Of a stretch of 7,526 nt of DNA, positions 1 through 5,964 are shown one piece after another. Positions within the stretch are counted from its first letter, which is position 1. The number at the start of each line of letters is the position of its first letter. The notes under the pieces are model-generated. The model was not told the DNA's origin. It searched no databases and saw only the letters and a program-made list of their open reading frames with translations. The stretch lies in NCBI GenBank assembly GCA_006227875.1, contig SBFI01000474.1:1-7526 (forward strand), written 5' to 3'. The position numbers and the translations under genes are program-made. The DNA is from Acidobacteriota bacterium (GTDB lineage Bacteria; Acidobacteriota; Thermoanaerobaculia; Multivoradales; JAHEKO01).

Positions 1-150
1 AGGGGTGATTTCTCGCACATTTGGGGGGCGGATGCAAGTCCCAAAAGGGTTGTCCGGAACGAGGGCGGGAAGCGGGAGCAGGAGGTAGAATTCAAACTGT
101 CGATGAGGCGGTAACGACCGGTCGCCGGTACTTCGTCGAATCTCAGGTTC

Positions 151-160
151 AGGAAAGGAG
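151..160 (+). promoter_or_regulatory. Ribosome binding site deciding the GTG start of the acyl-CoA dehydrogenase
   Basis: The purine-rich stretch AGGAAAGGAG ends seven bases before the GTG at 168. The frame is open upstream to an ATG at 21, but that ATG has no comparable Shine-Dalgarno sequence. The 49 residues it would add are Gly/Arg-rich and do not resemble the N-terminus of this enzyme family. The GTG is therefore the better start. Confidence 0.75.
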
Positions 161-167
161 CTCAGCC

Positions 168-2009
168 GTGGACTACAACGTCGATCTTCGGGACGTGAAA
201 TTCCAGCTCTTCGAGTGGCTGCCCACGGACAAGCTGCTGGAGGCCGAACGGTTTGCCGACTGGGATCGCGAGAGCGTAGAGATGGTTGTCGCCGAGGCTT
301 TGAAGATCGCCCAGGAGGAGCTGGCGCCGAGCAACGAAGAGGGGGATCGGACCGGCTGCGACCTCGATGATGGAAGAGTCACGGTGCCGGAGCCGTTTGG
401 CCCGGGCTATAGGACTCTTGCCGAAGGGGGCTGGATCGGCTGTGTCAACAGCCCCGACTTTGGTGGTCTGGGATTGCCCCATGTCGTGGGTACGGTGACC
501 GCCGAGCTCTTCTCCGGTGCCAACCTTTCCATTTCACTTGTCATGCTGCTGACCCGCGGGGCGGCCGAGCTCATCGAAGACTTCGGCACCGACGAGATGC
601 GGGGGCTCTTCTGCGAAAAGCTCTACTCCGGCCAGTGGACTGGGACCATGTGTCTCACCGAGCCGAGTGCCGGCTCCGACGTCGGCGCCTCGGTGACCAG
701 TGCAGTCGAACAGGAGAGCGGTCGGTATCTGATCTCCGGAGAGAAGATCTTCATCACCTTCGGGGATCACGACCTTACCGACAACGTTGTCCACACCGTG
801 TTGGCCCGGCTGCCCGATGCGCCGGCCGGGACCAAAGGTCTGTCGCTCTTTGTGGTGCCAAAGTTCCGGGTGAATCCCGACGGCAGCCTCGGGGAGCCCA
901 ACGACGTCGTCTGCGGCGGCATCGAGCACAAGATGGGTATCCACGGGTCTCCCACCTGCTCCATTCTGTTCGGTCAAAAGGGCGACTGTGAGGGCTTTCT
1001 GCTGGGCGAGAAGAACAAAGGCATGAAGCTGATGTTCCAGATGATGAACTCCGCGCGACTGGAGGTAGGGCTGCAGGGAGCGGCCGTCGCCGGCGCGGCC
1101 CATCAGGCGGCGCTCGCCTTTGCCAAAGAGCGGCTGCAGAGCCGGAGCTGGACCAAGATGGCGGATCCGGAGGCCCCCCCGGTTGCCATCGTCGAGCACC
1201 CCGATGTCAGGCGGATGCTCTGGACCTCCGATTCCTATATCCAGGCGATGCGGGCTCTGCTGCTCCAGAGTGCCTACTACATCGACATGGCGCAAGTAAG
1301 CGAAGGAGAAGACAAGGAGCGCTATCAGTCCTATGTCGAAGTGCTGACACCTATTTGCAAGGCGTGGGCCTCCGATTGGGGGTTCCGGGTCACCGAGTGG
1401 TGTCTGCAGGTATTCGGCGGCTACGGCTACACAAAGGACTACCCGGCAGAACAGTATCTCCGCGACGCCAAGATCGCCTCTATCTACGAGGGGACCAACG
1501 GCATCCAGGCGCTCGATCTGGTGGGTCGGAAGATGAGGCTGCGGGACGGTGATGCGGTCCGCGAGCTCCTCGGTCTGGCCGGGGCGACCGTCAAGAAGCT
1601 GGCGGACGACCCCGAGCTGGGTGAGGTCGGGGCGCTCCTGGGCAAGGCCCTGGGGGAGATCGGTGAGGTGACCACCGGTCTGGGCAAGCGCCCGGATGCG
1701 ATTCTGGTGATGCTGCTCAACGCCGTGCCGTTTCTGGACATGATGGGCAACACGCTGGCGGCTCACTTCCTTCTGGAGCAGGCCTTTATCGCCCGCAGCC
1801 AGCTGCAGGCCATTCTGGAGGAGCGGGGGGTGAGCGCCGAGGACGACGAGGCCTACCGCGAGCTGTTGGCGGCCGACAGTGACGCCGCTTTCTACCACAA
1901 CAAGGTGCAGGCGGCGATCCACTTCGGCTATCGGGTGCTGCCAAAGGTCGATGCGCTGGCCGTTGCCATCAAGGCAGGGGATCTGGCGCCGATGAAGGCG
2001 GTGATGTAA
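168..2009 (+). CDS. Acyl-CoA dehydrogenase, long FadE/DmdC-like type
   Basis: This 613-residue flavoenzyme should catalyse FAD-dependent alpha,beta-dehydrogenation of an acyl-CoA thioester, passing electrons to ETF, in the cytoplasm. An N-terminal helical segment (about 1-40) of the kind found in long-form members precedes the dehydrogenase fold. The middle domain has the flavin/substrate motif MCLTEPSAGSDVGA (161-174) and the beta-domain segment ISGEKIFIT (189-197). The C-terminal helical domain has the FAD-contact motif VFGGYGYTKDYPAEQYLRDA (415-434), followed by IYEGTNGIQ, whose Glu441 aligns with the catalytic base of medium-chain enzymes. About 150 further residues match the extra C-terminal domain of the roughly 600-residue subfamily that includes FadE5-like enzymes and the methylmercaptopropionyl-CoA dehydrogenase DmdC. 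The motifs are intact and no frameshift is seen. Substrate chain length or branching cannot be read from the sequence. DmdC-type annotations are often over-assigned, and no other beta-oxidation gene lies in the window. Confidence 0.95.
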   Translation: MDYNVDLRDVKFQLFEWLPTDKLLEAERFADWDRESVEMVVAEALKIAQEELAPSNEEGDRTGCDLDDGRVTVPEPFGPGYRTLAEGGWIGCVNSPDFGGLGLPHVVGTVTAELFSGANLSISLVMLLTRGAAELIEDFGTDEMRGLFCEKLYSGQWTGTMCLTEPSAGSDVGASVTSAVEQESGRYLISGEKIFITFGDHDLTDNVVHTVLARLPDAPAGTKGLSLFVVPKFRVNPDGSLGEPNDVVCGGIEHKMGIHGSPTCSILFGQKGDCEGFLLGEKNKGMKLMFQMMNSARLEVGLQGAAVAGAAHQAALAFAKERLQSRSWTKMADPEAPPVAIVEHPDVRRMLWTSDSYIQAMRALLLQSAYYIDMAQVSEGEDKERYQSYVEVLTPICKAWASDWGFRVTEWCLQVFGGYGYTKDYPAEQYLRDAKIASIYEGTNGIQALDLVGRKMRLRDGDAVRELLGLAGATVKKLADDPELGEVGALLGKALGEIGEVTTGLGKRPDAILVMLLNAVPFLDMMGNTLAAHFLLEQAFIARSQLQAILEERGVSAEDDEAYRELLAADSDAAFYHNKVQAAIHFGYRVLPKVDALAVAIKAGDLAPMKAVM

Positions 2010-2017
2010 CGGCGGGG

Positions 2018-2041
2018 TTGGCCGGCACGGAGGCCGGCCGA
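2018..2041. terminator. GC-rich hairpin between convergent genes, possible two-way terminator
   Basis: The arms TTGGCCGGC (2018-2026) and GCCGGCCGA (2033-2041) pair over nine positions with one G-U wobble, around a six-base loop. The hairpin sits in the 36-base gap between the stop codon of the acyl-CoA dehydrogenase and that of the convergent dynamin-like gene. There is no proper T-tract on either side, only a mildly T-rich stretch after 2045 on the plus strand. It may therefore be a weak intrinsic terminator or an RNA 3'-end stabiliser rather than a canonical terminator. Confidence 0.5.
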
Positions 2042-2045
2042 TGCC

Positions 2046-3782
2046 TCAGATTTCTTCTATCTGCGATTCGAGGGCCGCAATCGCTTGCCGCGACTGCTCC
2101 AGGTCACTTCGAATCTCGTCTAGACGGTCCCGCTCGGCGCGGACAAAGCGGGTGTAGGGGGCTATCGCTTCCTCGATGCGATGCATGCTGCGGTCGACCT
2201 CGCGGTCGAACTGATCGGTAAGCGAGTCCATGAGCCGCCGGCGGAGATCCAGGATCTTGTCGGATAGCTCTTTCTTGGCCTGGCGCCGGCGTGCCGGCAG
2301 GACGAGAAACCCGAGCACCGCTAGGGTGCCGGCGGCCAGGATGCCGGTCACATCGGCTACCTGGGTGGTGGCCAGCAGGGTGACGATGGCCCCCAGCCCG
2401 AGTGCGCCGACCTCGATGAGCGCCGTACCCGCCACGGCCGCCTGCACCGACTCGGCCATGCGTGTCGCTTCGGTCTCATGGTCGTAGCTCTCCACGGTGC
2501 GGTGGGCAGCCCGTCCCACCGAGTCGAGCAGTCGGTTGCGGTCGTAGTCGAAGTTGCCAAGCGCACCCACCACGCGGTCACCGTGGTGAGTGCGTCTCTT
2601 CTCCAGGCTGTCGGTGACCGCCTGCCACTGGCGGAGTTCCGAGGTCACCATCCAGTCGATGATCTCGTTCACCTTCACCTCGATCATCTGTGGGGCGTCG
2701 GCGATGACCTGGCGCTCGAAATCGGCTTTGATCTTGGCCTTGTTGAGTAGATCGATGGCTCGCGGCAGGCGCAGGGTCTCGTCGAAGAACTCGAGGCCCC
2801 GTTTCTCGAACTCGTGGAGGATGTTGTCGACGTCGGTCAAACGGAAGCGGAACTCCCGGCTCAGGTCCTCTTTGTAGAGATCGAGCTGGCGCTCGATGTC
2901 CTCGAGTGCGTCCAGATCCTCGCGCAGGAGACCGATCCGGTCCTCGGTCAACTGGAGATACTCGGCGGTGATCCGATCTCCCACCCCGAGCGGGTTGAGC
3001 AGCTTCAGGCGGACTCGCTCGTCTTCGTCGAGCGTCTCCATGAGATAACTCTCCAGGGGCTCGAACCGGCTCTCCGACCAAAGAGTGCCATGCGGGTCGC
3101 CATCGAGCTTGGCTTGGAAAGCCTTCTGGGCCGAGATGGGGAAATTCTCGGGCGCAAAGCCCAGCAGTCGCTCGGCATTGCCTTCGATAAAGCCCACCAC
3201 CTCGTCGACATCCGAGTCTTGTCGGAGAAAGTCGATCTTGTTGATAACGAGCACGAGTTTCTTGCCCCATTCCCGAATGCGTTCCATAAAGGCCCGCTCG
3301 CTCTCGGTAAAGGGGCGATCGGCCGAGGTGACAAAGAGCACCAGATCGGAACGCGGCACGAACTCCTCGGTAATCGCCTCGTGCCGCCGTTCGAGCGCAT
3401 TGGTGCCGGGGGTGTCGACGATGCGGACTTCTCGCAGAAAGTCGACCGGCGCTTCGATCATTTCCAGATCGGCTTCTGTGAGGCTCCGCTCCTCTTTCTC
3501 TCCATAGCTGATGAGGTGGATCTTGCTGGTGGTTGGAGTCACACCCTCTGCGAGCAACGGCTGCCCGAGAAGGGCGTTGATAAAAGTGCTCTTGCCGGAG
3601 TTGAACTCGCCAACTACGACCAGCAGAAAAAGCTCATCGAGCTGTTGGATCGACTGCTCGAGGGTGGCCAGATCTTCGGGAGCGGCGTTGTAGCGTGTCA
3701 GGGTGACACGCAGATCGGTAAGGCAGTTGCGCTCTGCGGCGAGGAGGGTCTCTTGCTGGTCGGAGAGGATTCGGTGGAGCAT
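2046..3782 (-). CDS. Bacterial dynamin-like large GTPase with membrane-inserting segment
   Basis: This 578-residue protein has the full GTPase motif set near its N-terminus: P-loop GEFNSGKS (58-65), a threonine-rich switch GVTPTT (80-85) as candidate G2, DTPG (123-126) as G3, NKID (181-184) as G4 and a SA dipeptide (217-218) at the expected G5 place. The NSGKST P-loop followed by FINALLG is typical of the dynamin family. Charged, probably coiled-coil helices run from about 275 to 440. Two closely spaced hydrophobic stretches (about 446-472 and 478-497) are followed by the basic PARRRQAK, then a second coiled-coil stalk to the end. This stalk-paddle-stalk order matches bacterial dynamin-like proteins such as Nostoc BDLP and mycobacterial IniA, which bind and remodel membranes. 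The expected site is the inner face of the cytoplasmic membrane. The start chosen (MLHRILSD) has only a weak GGA upstream. A longer frame reaches 3926 but would overlap the upstream gene and adds an unrelated-looking 48 residues. The gene probably shares a transcript with the gene 65 bases upstream. Confidence 0.9.
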   Translation of the reverse strand: MLHRILSDQQETLLAAERNCLTDLRVTLTRYNAAPEDLATLEQSIQQLDELFLLVVVGEFNSGKSTFINALLGQPLLAEGVTPTTSKIHLISYGEKEERSLTEADLEMIEAPVDFLREVRIVDTPGTNALERRHEAITEEFVPRSDLVLFVTSADRPFTESERAFMERIREWGKKLVLVINKIDFLRQDSDVDEVVGFIEGNAERLLGFAPENFPISAQKAFQAKLDGDPHGTLWSESRFEPLESYLMETLDEDERVRLKLLNPLGVGDRITAEYLQLTEDRIGLLREDLDALEDIERQLDLYKEDLSREFRFRLTDVDNILHEFEKRGLEFFDETLRLPRAIDLLNKAKIKADFERQVIADAPQMIEVKVNEIIDWMVTSELRQWQAVTDSLEKRRTHHGDRVVGALGNFDYDRNRLLDSVGRAAHRTVESYDHETEATRMAESVQAAVAGTALIEVGALGLGAIVTLLATTQVADVTGILAAGTLAVLGFLVLPARRRQAKKELSDKILDLRRRLMDSLTDQFDREVDRSMHRIEEAIAPYTRFVRAERDRLDEIRSDLEQSRQAIAALESQIEEI

Positions 3783-3847
3783 CGATGGTCCAATCGGGCG
3801 ATCACCCAGACCCCGGAATCGAACGGACAGAAGATAGCACGGTCCGG

Positions 3848-5026
3848 TCAGTCCTGATGCGCCTGAGTCGTGACCTCGAGATGCTCTTTGAAGGCTCTGA
3901 TCTCCGCACTTGTTGCCGGCCGCCAAATGCCATTCTTGCGCCGGCGCTCGATGGAGTAGGGCGAGTAGCGGATGGAGGTCACCAACTTGCCGGCCTGGTT
4001 GAACACATGCGCTCGACCCCGGTCCCCGAGCACGATGAGAGTTTCGCGCCGGGTGTCGAACAGCAGCTCCTCCTCACGCGCCGCAGCCAGGTCGGCCTGG
4101 GCTTTCCAGGTGGGTCGGTCTTTCTCCCGATGGCGTTGGTGGCCATGGGCGGTGCGCCGCGCTCGCGCTCGCCGCTCGCGCTCGAGGCGTCTGGCCAAAC
4201 CGTTGAGTAGACCTTCCAGCCGCTTGTCGATGGTCTCGTCCTCCGGCGCCTTCTTGCGCGTCAGGGAACGTTCGACCTGACCGAGCACTCCTTGCGCCCA
4301 CTGTGCCGGGGCCGCCCACGGCAGCTCACCCGCGCGGTCGAAGAGGGTCTCGAGGGGCTCGTCACCGGGGACACGGCCGATGAGATTGAGCCCAAAGCGC
4401 TTTGGTCCATTGGCGGGTTGTGAGGAGACGACCTGAAAGGTGAGTGCGAGGGGCTGATCGAGGCCATTGGCATCCGGATAGCGGAACCAACCGGCCGCCA
4501 CCTGACCATGGATGTGATAACCGCTGTCCAGATCTCGAAAGGCGGGGAGAAGCTGGCCCGTCAAGTCGCTGCCCAGAGTGACCCTGGCGAGTAGTCGGGG
4601 AGGCTTGCGGTAGAGCTGATCGACCCGGGGGTCCTTGTGCTCCAGCAGCCACTGTCCGAGCTCGAGGAAGTGCGGGACACCGCTGGGGCTGTAACCCGAA
4701 AATACCGCGGTGCTCTGCGTCGGCTGGGTGTGCTCGCAGCGGGCACTTCGACAGCGGAGGCAATAGACGCTGCCGGGCTGAAAGACCGTGCGGTGGAGAA
4801 GGAGCTCGCGCAAGGCCTCATCCAGGGCCGTCGAGGTTTCGCCGGCGGCCCGCTCCAGCCACCGGCCGCGCGGAGTGGCAGGCAGACGCAGGGTGAGCTT
4901 CAAGGTATCGTTGCCGCCGCTGAGCAGATGACCCTGCGAATGGCGCAGAATCCGCCGCCGCACCTCCTTGGCGAGGAGGCGAAGGGCCGTGGAGAGGGTG
5001 TCGTCACGGCTCTCCGGTTCGCGCAT
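3848..5026 (-). CDS. Uncharacterised protein with SWIM-like zinc cluster
   Basis: This 392-residue soluble-looking protein has no signal peptide or membrane helix, and I do not recognise a named family for the whole chain. A compact cluster C89-x2-C92-x4-C97-x-H99 (bases 4730-4762) resembles the SWIM zinc finger (CxCxnCxH), though with CxxC spacing in the first pair. Before it lies a helical, basic N-terminus (about 10-80). After it, about 105-250 looks like a mixed alpha/beta domain rich in aromatics and glycines. Residues about 255-315 form a highly charged, Arg-rich linker likely to be helical. A final compact block (about 320-385: LIVLGDRGRAHVFN, then LVTSIRYSPYSIERRR and GIWRPAT) looks like a separate small domain. 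Metal, nucleic-acid or protein binding are all possible and none is proven. An AGGAG four bases before the ATG supports the start. The gene lies upstream of the dynamin-like gene on the same strand and is divergent from the DUF5916 gene. Confidence 0.8.
   Translation of the reverse strand: MREPESRDDTLSTALRLLAKEVRRRILRHSQGHLLSGGNDTLKLTLRLPATPRGRWLERAAGETSTALDEALRELLLHRTVFQPGSVYCLRCRSARCEHTQPTQSTAVFSGYSPSGVPHFLELGQWLLEHKDPRVDQLYRKPPRLLARVTLGSDLTGQLLPAFRDLDSGYHIHGQVAAGWFRYPDANGLDQPLALTFQVVSSQPANGPKRFGLNLIGRVPGDEPLETLFDRAGELPWAAPAQWAQGVLGQVERSLTRKKAPEDETIDKRLEGLLNGLARRLERERRARARRTAHGHQRHREKDRPTWKAQADLAAAREEELLFDTRRETLIVLGDRGRAHVFNQAGKLVTSIRYSPYSIERRRKNGIWRPATSAEIRAFKEHLEVTTQAHQD
4730..4762 (-). 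other. SWIM-like Cys/His zinc-binding motif
   Basis: The peptide YCLRCRSARCEH places three cysteines (89, 92, 97) and a histidine (99) within eleven residues of the 392-residue protein. Four close Cys/His ligands in an otherwise cysteine-poor protein suggest a structural zinc site. The CxH ending is the signature of SWIM domains, but the first pair is CxxC rather than CxC and the spacer is only four residues, so assignment to the SWIM family is tentative. Confidence 0.55.
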
Positions 5027-5030
5027 CGGG

Positions 5031-5035
5031 CTCCT
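5031..5035 (-). promoter_or_regulatory. Ribosome binding site of the SWIM-like protein gene
   Basis: On the minus strand AGGAG lies four bases before the ATG at 5026-5024. This supports the full-length start over internal starts. Confidence 0.6.
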
Positions 5036-5183
5036 GTTTCCCAGTTTTGGCGGTCGAGTGGTCGGGTAATGGCTGCAGGGCCACCGCCATGCTATCGAAT
5101 CGCGGGAGCGGGATCAGCCGGCTCGGGTCGTTGCCAACCAACGGCGGGTGCCACTCGTCTAAACTCCGGGGGCGGAAGAGCGT

Positions 5184-5190
5184 AGGAAGA
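5184..5190 (+). promoter_or_regulatory. Ribosome binding site of the DUF5916 gene
   Basis: AGGAAGA lies just before the ATG at 5194. This start yields a clean signal peptide (MTRRCRL followed by a hydrophobic core). The longer open frame from 5047 would bury that signal behind 49 unrelated residues, so 5194 is preferred. I could not pick a convincing -35/-10 pair in the 167-base divergent region upstream (5027-5193). Confidence 0.7.
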
Positions 5191-5193
5191 GCT

Positions 5194-5964
5194 ATGACAC
5201 GCAGATGCCGGCTCACGGCTATCGGCCTTGTGTTGGCAGTCGTGCCGACCGGAGTGTGGGGCCAGGAGGAAACCGACTCGGCAACTGACGCGGTAAGAAT
5301 CTTCGAGGTGGCACGCGCCACCTCCGAGATCGACATCGACGGCGTGCTGGACGAACCGGCCTGGCAGGAAGCGGTGGTCATTCCACTGCTCTACGAGTAC
5401 TTCCCCGGTAACAACATCCCGCCGCCGGTCGAGACCGAGGGTCTCGTTACCTTTGACGACTCCTGGCTTTACATCGCCTTTCGGGCGCACGATCCCGAGC
5501 CCGGACGGGTGCGTGCCCATCTCATGGCCCGCGACGAGATCGACACCTTTGTCCAGGACGACCACGTCACCATCACGCTCGACACCTTCAACGACGAGCG
5601 ACGTGCATTCCAGTTCCGGGTCAACCCGCTCGGCGTCCAGGCCGACGCCATCTTCAGCGAGGTGGATGGGATCGAGGACTATTCGTGGGACATGATCTGG
5701 GCGTCGGCAGGAAAGCTCACCAACGAAGGCTATGTAGTCGAGGTTGCGTTCCCCTTCGACCAACTGCGCTTTCAGAAGACCCGAGAGGCCCAGACCTGGG
5801 GCATCGAGCTCGGCCGCTCCTATCCACGCAGCAGTCGTCACCGCATCACTGACAGCCCTCGAGATCGCGATCGCAGCTGCATCATCTGTCAGTTCAACAA
5901 GATCAGCGGAGCGGGCTTGAGGGCCTGGAGCCCGGTCGCAATCTGGAGCTCGACCCGACGGTGA
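5194..5964 (+). CDS. DUF5916 family protein, N-terminal part (signal peptide and CBM9-like domain), ended by a frameshift
   Basis: As the sequence stands this ORF gives 256 residues, the front of a protein that continues in the next frame. Residues 1-23 are a Sec-type signal peptide: a basic MTRRCR, the hydrophobic core LTAIGLVLAVV, and a likely cut near VWG/QEE. From about 45 the segment EIDIDGVLDEPAWQEA opens a beta-rich domain of the carbohydrate-binding family 9-like type that begins most DUF5916 proteins, running to about 205. The block ending in CIICQFNKISG (229-239) is the expected junction with the barrel region. After it the translation turns into atypical sequence and stops at TGA 5962-5964, while the continuation expected for the family appears in the +2 frame. 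The protein should be exported to the periplasm or outer membrane. Sugar binding is only suggested by the fold and the function of the family is unknown. Confidence 0.85.
   Translation: MTRRCRLTAIGLVLAVVPTGVWGQEETDSATDAVRIFEVARATSEIDIDGVLDEPAWQEAVVIPLLYEYFPGNNIPPPVETEGLVTFDDSWLYIAFRAHDPEPGRVRAHLMARDEIDTFVQDDHVTITLDTFNDERRAFQFRVNPLGVQADAIFSEVDGIEDYSWDMIWASAGKLTNEGYVVEVAFPFDQLRFQKTREAQTWGIELGRSYPRSSRHRITDSPRDRDRSCIICQFNKISGAGLRAWSPVAIWSSTRR
5911..5918 (+). other. Probable single-base deletion (frameshift) in the DUF5916 gene
   Basis: Upstream, frame 1 reads the family-like ...QFNKISG. Just downstream, another frame reads LEGLEPGRNLELDPTVT and carries on without a break to 7457. Adding one G to the GGG run at 5913-5915 gives KISGAGLEGLEPGRNL, a smooth join that restores a 754-residue protein. 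No X-XXY-YYZ slippery heptamer is present, so programmed frameshifting is not favoured. A sequencing or assembly error, or a recent mutation, is more likely. Confidence 0.8.

Noticed and set aside
115..124. Ten-base perfect palindrome CGACCGGTCG upstream of the acyl-CoA dehydrogenase, considered as an operator
   Set aside because: It is short enough to occur by chance in GC-rich DNA, and no promoter or regulator gene could be tied to it.
21..167. N-terminal extension of the acyl-CoA dehydrogenase from the ATG at 21
   Set aside because: The extension is compositionally odd and lacks a ribosome binding site, while the GTG at 168 has a strong one and begins the family-like N-terminus.
534..1922. 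Long open frame on the minus strand (462 residues) opposite the acyl-CoA dehydrogenase
   Set aside because: It is fully antisense to an unmistakable acyl-CoA dehydrogenase, its translation has no recognisable motif, and long antisense frames are common in high-GC genes.
2814..3857. Open frame on the plus strand (347 residues) opposite the dynamin-like gene
   Set aside because: The minus strand carries all the GTPase motifs over this stretch. The plus-strand translation looks like the complement of those codons and has no domain of its own.
3783..3926. Longer start for the dynamin-like protein at 3926
   Set aside because: It would overlap the end of the upstream gene by 79 bases and add a segment with no family resemblance. 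The GTPase family N-terminus fits the start at 3782.
5131..5175. TTGCCA plus a TCTAAA-like box considered as a promoter for the DUF5916 gene
   Set aside because: The spacing is about 21 bases, too long for a standard sigma-70 promoter, and the -10 match is poor.
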